IMG/VR virus record: IMGVR_UViG_3300031673_000547
Location: 1 to 21,837 of that record
DNA: 21,837 nt
Source: a virus
Reading direction: 5' to 3' (one strand)
Position 1 is the stretch's first letter. Every line of letters begins with the position of its first letter. The position numbers were made by a program, and so were the translations under genes. The notes beneath the pieces were generated by a model. That model was not told the origin of the DNA, did not search any database, and worked only from the letters and a program-made list of their open reading frames with translations. Of this stretch, positions 19,887 to 21,837 are shown in pieces.

Positions 19887-20317
19887 TTATTCCTCCTGTT
19901 CCACGGCAAAAAAGTATCAATTTTCGGCATGATCGTATCCCAGTTACCCTTGAACTGGATGGCGCGGTCATCAATTATGAGTCTCGTCGGTATTTTTTCA
20001 GATACAATGTCATCGACCTTGATGTCGTTTTCATACAACCATCTGCGGATAGCCTTGATTCCAGTAGCGGTCCTCGCCCTGGTTGAAAAGATGATCACCT
20101 TGTATTTTTTGCGAAGTTTCTGTAGTGCTATTCTAGTACCGAGAACCGGAGGATCCGGAATATCGCCACCCGAGGATGGCGTCCGATACTGATGGATAGT
20201 CCCGTCAAAGTCAATCAGTATCGATTCTTTGTCTGCCACGCTGCCCCCCTGCGTCGTGAAGTAGGCTACGCTGTATATTATAGCCAGCACAAGAATCAAA
20301 TACAAGGGCCAGTACAT
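19883..20317 (-). CDS. HAD-superfamily phosphatase with N-terminal membrane anchor
   Basis: 144 residues. Hydrophobic segment at 3-20 (WPLYLILVLAIIYSVAYF), probably a signal anchor. HAD motifs: ILIDFDGTIHQYR (motif I, D36 and D38), VIIFSTRAR (motif II, Ser78) and RLIIDDRAI (motif IV, D116 and D117). The enzyme is small, without a large cap, like phage-encoded HAD hydrolases acting on phosphate or polynucleotide ends. A membrane anchor on such a phage HAD is unusual. It starts on a TAATG overlap after the Cys-rich gene, with SD GGAGAAG. The substrate might be a sugar phosphate of the nearby pathway; that is inference. Confidence 0.85.
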   Translation of the reverse strand: MYWPLYLILVLAIIYSVAYFTTQGGSVADKESILIDFDGTIHQYRTPSSGGDIPDPPVLGTRIALQKLRKKYKVIIFSTRARTATGIKAIRRWLYENDIKVDDIVSEKIPTRLIIDDRAIQFKGNWDTIMPKIDTFLPWNRRNK

Positions 20318-20532
20318 TACTTCTTCTCCTGCTTGAAACGATCACAAACACCATAAGGTGCTATATCTCCCACATACCATTCATTCTGTCCGCCCTCTGC
20401 CAGCCGACAGGAATATTCGCCTTCATAGTGAGCTTCCGAGAATTGACAATACGCACAACAGCGATCAACATGATGATAATTATTTTTGACAAAAAACCTC
20501 TCTGCTGCTTTTTGAGCGGTTTCAAGTTTCAT
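20317..20532 (-). CDS. Small Cys-rich protein
   Basis: 71 residues: MKLETAQKAAERFFVKNNYH, DRCCAYCQFS, EYSCRLAEGG and PYGVCDRFKQ. The CC..C...C...C pattern is common in small phage proteins that bind zinc or iron-sulfur. It overlaps the previous gene by four bases (ATGA) and the HAD gene by one base, so translation is coupled. The C-terminal KQEKK codons double as the SD of the HAD gene. The function is unknown. Confidence 0.7.
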   Translation of the reverse strand: MKLETAQKAAERFFVKNNYHHVDRCCAYCQFSEAHYEGEYSCRLAEGGQNEWYVGDIAPYGVCDRFKQEKK

Positions 20533-20699
20533 CCCTTCTTCTCCTGTTCAGCGATTAACTCTCCTCGCTGCTCCTCTATAGAACACGGATTATCTTTTCT
20601 CTCTTCAAGCAAGTCTTGGTAATGTTCCGCTTGACTCTTACTTGGATTTAATCTCATTCGAACATAAGCATCAGCCCAACATTTTTCACATGCACTCAT
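20529..20699 (-). CDS. Small two-cysteine-motif protein (56 residues)
   Basis: Begins MSACEKCWADAYVRMRLNPS and continues as a charged helix (AEHYQDLLEERKDNPCS), ending IAEQEKKG. CEKC plus a later Cys may bind a metal with a partner molecule. ATG start with a weak purine-rich SD (GGATGTAGAGAG). Its stop overlaps the next ATG (ATGA). This gene is short but fits the operon spacing perfectly and shares the Glu/Lys-rich ending of its neighbours, which encodes the next SD. Confidence 0.6.
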   Translation of the reverse strand: MSACEKCWADAYVRMRLNPSKSQAEHYQDLLEERKDNPCSIEEQRGELIAEQEKKG

Positions 20700-20716
20700 C
20701 TCTCTACATCCTTGCT

Positions 20717-20893
20717 CTATTCTCGAACCAGCCGTATATTCTGCCAGATTTTAAACGGTCTCAAATACAACCGGAACATAATCGATTTGAGACATGGCAG
20801 ATATTTTAGGGAAAATCCGATAGCGAATTGATACGGATAAATCTGCAATCCACCACCAAGAAAAGGGTGTTCTATGACTTTATTCCAATTCAC
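20717..20893 (-). CDS. Small hydrophobic/aromatic protein (58 residues)
   Basis: A GTG start overlaps the upstream stop (GTGA), and the SD GGAGGTAGAGG lies just before it. The sequence is VNWNKVIEHPFLGGGLQIYP, then YQFAIGFSLKYLPCLK, then a basic aromatic end (FRLYLRPFKIWQN). It may associate with membrane peripherally but has no clean transmembrane helix. No family recognised. The strong SD and coupling suggest it is real. The next gene starts 18 bases downstream. Confidence 0.6.
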   Translation of the reverse strand: MNWNKVIEHPFLGGGLQIYPYQFAIGFSLKYLPCLKSIMFRLYLRPFKIWQNIRLVRE

Positions 20894-21492
20894 CCCTCTA
20901 CCTCCTTACTCTGCTCCTGGGCTTGCAGGGCTTGCAAACGATGATGTCTTTCGGCGCAGGGATGCACGGACGGACTGTAGTAATTCTGCCCGTTGTAGCC
21001 ACAAACAAAACATGGTGCCTTCTTCATCTCGCCATACTTAAATAGCTTCTCTTCCATCTCTCTCACCCGTTCTTTACAGGCGGATAGTTCGGCCTCGGCT
21101 TCTTCAAGCTTGCCTTGCGTTTCATGTTGTTCACGGAATAATTTCTTGTTGCTTTTAGACAACTTCTTAACAAGTTTTGTCATTCTTCCATCAAACTTTT
21201 CCTGGTTCATTTCGATTTGGTTAGTTAGAGCGGCCTCTATCTGATCGGCATATACCTTCCAGCGTTCTTCGTTCTTGAAGTATCTATCTTTTTCTTCTGC
21301 AAGCGCCGCCTCGACTTGTCGCATGGGATGTTCTTGACAAGTCCGAATATGCGTGGTTATCTGTTCTCCCGCATCAAGATCAAATGCTGTACCGCAATAG
21401 GCACAATAAGTATAACCTTTCCACTTTGCAAGTTCGGCTTCTAAGGTAAGTATTCTTGTTTTACAATCACTAAAGTTATCCGGCATGCTCAT
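20890..21492 (-). CDS. Coiled-coil protein flanked by zinc motifs
   Basis: 200 residues. N-terminal zinc finger: TYCAYCGTAFD then HIRTCQEHP (C-C...H...C). The long central coiled coil is about 60-155 (KKLSKSNKKLFREQHETQGK, EEAEAELSACKERVREMEEK). A second C-terminal zinc site is APCFVCGYNGQ plus HPCAERHH. It ends ALQAQEQSKEVEG. The ATG overlaps the upstream stop (ATGA). A coiled coil between two zinc sites suggests a dimer bridging two partners or nucleic acids. A segment of its sequence (ACKERV...E and LQAQEQ) repeats in the partial gene at the window end. Confidence 0.75.
   Translation of the reverse strand: MSMPDNFSDCKTRILTLEAELAKWKGYTYCAYCGTAFDLDAGEQITTHIRTCQEHPMRQVEAALAEEKDRYFKNEERWKVYADQIEAALTNQIEMNQEKFDGRMTKLVKKLSKSNKKLFREQHETQGKLEEAEAELSACKERVREMEEKLFKYGEMKKAPCFVCGYNGQNYYSPSVHPCAERHHRLQALQAQEQSKEVEG
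20909..20933. repeat. 25-base near-repeat, copy 1 (C-terminal tail module)
   Basis: Nearly identical to 21706-21730 (two or three differences in 25 bases), encoding LQAQEQ at the end of the coiled-coil protein. Together with the 19-base repeat it marks a shared C-terminal module. Confidence 0.7.
21064..21082. repeat. 19-base direct repeat, copy 1
   Basis: The sequence CACCCGTTCTTTACAGGCG is found here and again at 21819-21837. It encodes the ACKERV piece of the coiled-coil protein on the minus strand. The second copy runs to the window end, so the true repeat may be longer. It shows that the two genes share a duplicated or exchanged segment. Confidence 0.8.
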
Positions 21493-21692
21493 TCTTTCTC
21501 CTCCCCCTGCTCTATTCTGCGATCCTGATACCAGTGATCACATTTCATACATAGTTTTATTTCATAAGGAGGATCTGGAGTCTGGGCCATCCCATACAAA
21601 CGAATATACTTCTCGCCGCGCTCAATTTTATTTCTACATTCCTCACATTGGTGTTCTTTTCGCGCAGTTCTGATCGTTCTTGAAATTGTCAT
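21489..21692 (-). CDS. Small zinc-finger protein
   Basis: 67 residues. The motif HQCEECRNKIERGEKYIRL followed by LCMKCDHWYQ is a familiar small phage zinc domain (CxxC...CxxC) with GEKY between. It begins MTISRTIRTARKE. The start codon directly follows the previous stop. The last codons (EQGEEKE) also encode the SD of the next gene. The exact function is unknown; similar domains occur in phage regulators. Confidence 0.75.
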   Translation of the reverse strand: MTISRTIRTARKEHQCEECRNKIERGEKYIRLYGMAQTPDPPYEIKLCMKCDHWYQDRRIEQGEEKE

Positions 21693-21837
21693 TCACTCCC
21701 CCTCCCTCTGTTCCTGGGCTTGCAAGGCTTTGTTCAAAGTCTCTACTGCTATTCTGTCTAATATTTCCGGTGACTCAAGCAAACCCAGTGCCGCAATTAT
21801 CGCCTCTTCCAACTCCCCCACCCGTTCTTTACAGGCG
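21693..21837 (-). CDS. C-terminal end of a Glu-rich protein (5' end beyond window)
   Basis: 48 complete codons including the stop are visible. It starts in the middle with CKERVGELEEAIIAALGLLE, then SPEILDRIAVETLNKALQAQ and EQREGE. This is helical and acidic. It shares CKERV and ALQAQEQ with the coiled-coil protein downstream. The gene ends at the ATG of the zinc-finger gene (TGA then ATG). It is probably a member of the same family of small coiled-coil zinc proteins, but the N-terminus is not seen. Confidence 0.6.
   Translation of the reverse strand, partial: ACKERVGELEEAIIAALGLLESPEILDRIAVETLNKALQAQEQREGE
21706..21730. repeat. 25-base near-repeat, copy 2
   Basis: Nearly identical to 20909-20933. 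It encodes ALQAQEQ at the end of the partial Glu-rich protein. Confidence 0.7.
21819..21837. repeat. 19-base direct repeat, copy 2 (window edge)
   Basis: Identical to 21064-21082 and lies in the partial Glu-rich gene. It is cut by the window end. Confidence 0.8.

Noticed and set aside
19696-19974. Extended start of the aminotransferase
   Set aside because: The added residues are a different-frame translation of the small membrane and HAD genes; the family N-terminus fits the ATG at 19695.

Overview
This window is a continuous stretch of a tailed, double-stranded DNA bacteriophage (Caudoviricetes) or prophage. Every gene I can support lies on the minus strand, so transcription runs from high to low coordinates. 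The tailed-phage assignment rests on a terminase large subunit, a portal protein, a MuF-type minor head protein and a prohead protease-scaffold gene, in the classical order. Strong Shine-Dalgarno (SD) sequences (AGGAGG, AAGGAG) sit before most starts, GTG and TTG starts are frequent, and many genes overlap by four bases (ATGA or GTGA). This fits a bacterial host, but I cannot name it. I see no tRNA, rRNA, CRISPR array or insertion sequence, and no gap between genes longer than about 160 bases.

Layout in transcription order. (1) 21837 to 19692: small Cys-rich and zinc-binding proteins, a coiled-coil protein with zinc motifs, a membrane-anchored HAD phosphatase and a small membrane protein. (2) 19695 to 14784: metabolic genes. 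These are a HisC-like aminotransferase, a UDP-glucose/GDP-mannose dehydrogenase interrupted by a large LAGLIDADG intein, a zinc-ribbon/HTH protein that seems to start at ATC, and a short uroporphyrinogen-decarboxylase-like protein. (3) 14768 to 13421: an M23 peptidase, a membrane protein and an HTH protein. (4) 13419 to 10098: ParB-like protein, glycosyltransferase of the TET-associated type, probable small terminase and large terminase. (5) 10101 to 6801: an accessory block between terminase and portal. It holds many small zinc proteins, a sialyltransferase-like protein, two tandem Lar-like proteins, a Gly/Arg-rich miniprotein and a small head-region protein. (6) 6832 to 1: radical SAM/B12 enzyme, portal, small genes, MuF protein, small genes, membrane protein, then a prohead protease fused to a scaffold domain. 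The scaffold domain has its own internal SD and ATG. The capsid gene should lie just beyond position 1.

How it may work together (inference): the glycosyltransferases, sugar-nucleotide dehydrogenase, aminotransferase, radical SAM enzyme and UroD-like protein suggest heavy chemical decoration of DNA or virion. The ParB-glycosyltransferase pair just upstream of the terminase recalls phage DNA hypermodification loci, although no TET/JBP oxygenase is inside the window.

The most unusual feature is not a gene. In 8010-9849, four successive intergenic spacers each form a long closing helix. Each helix begins at the stop codon of one gene and ends before the next start, in three of four directly against the SD. 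A hairpin precedes the helix's last arm, and two of the spacers show crossing (pseudoknot-like) pairings. They look like a family of start-associated RNA elements.
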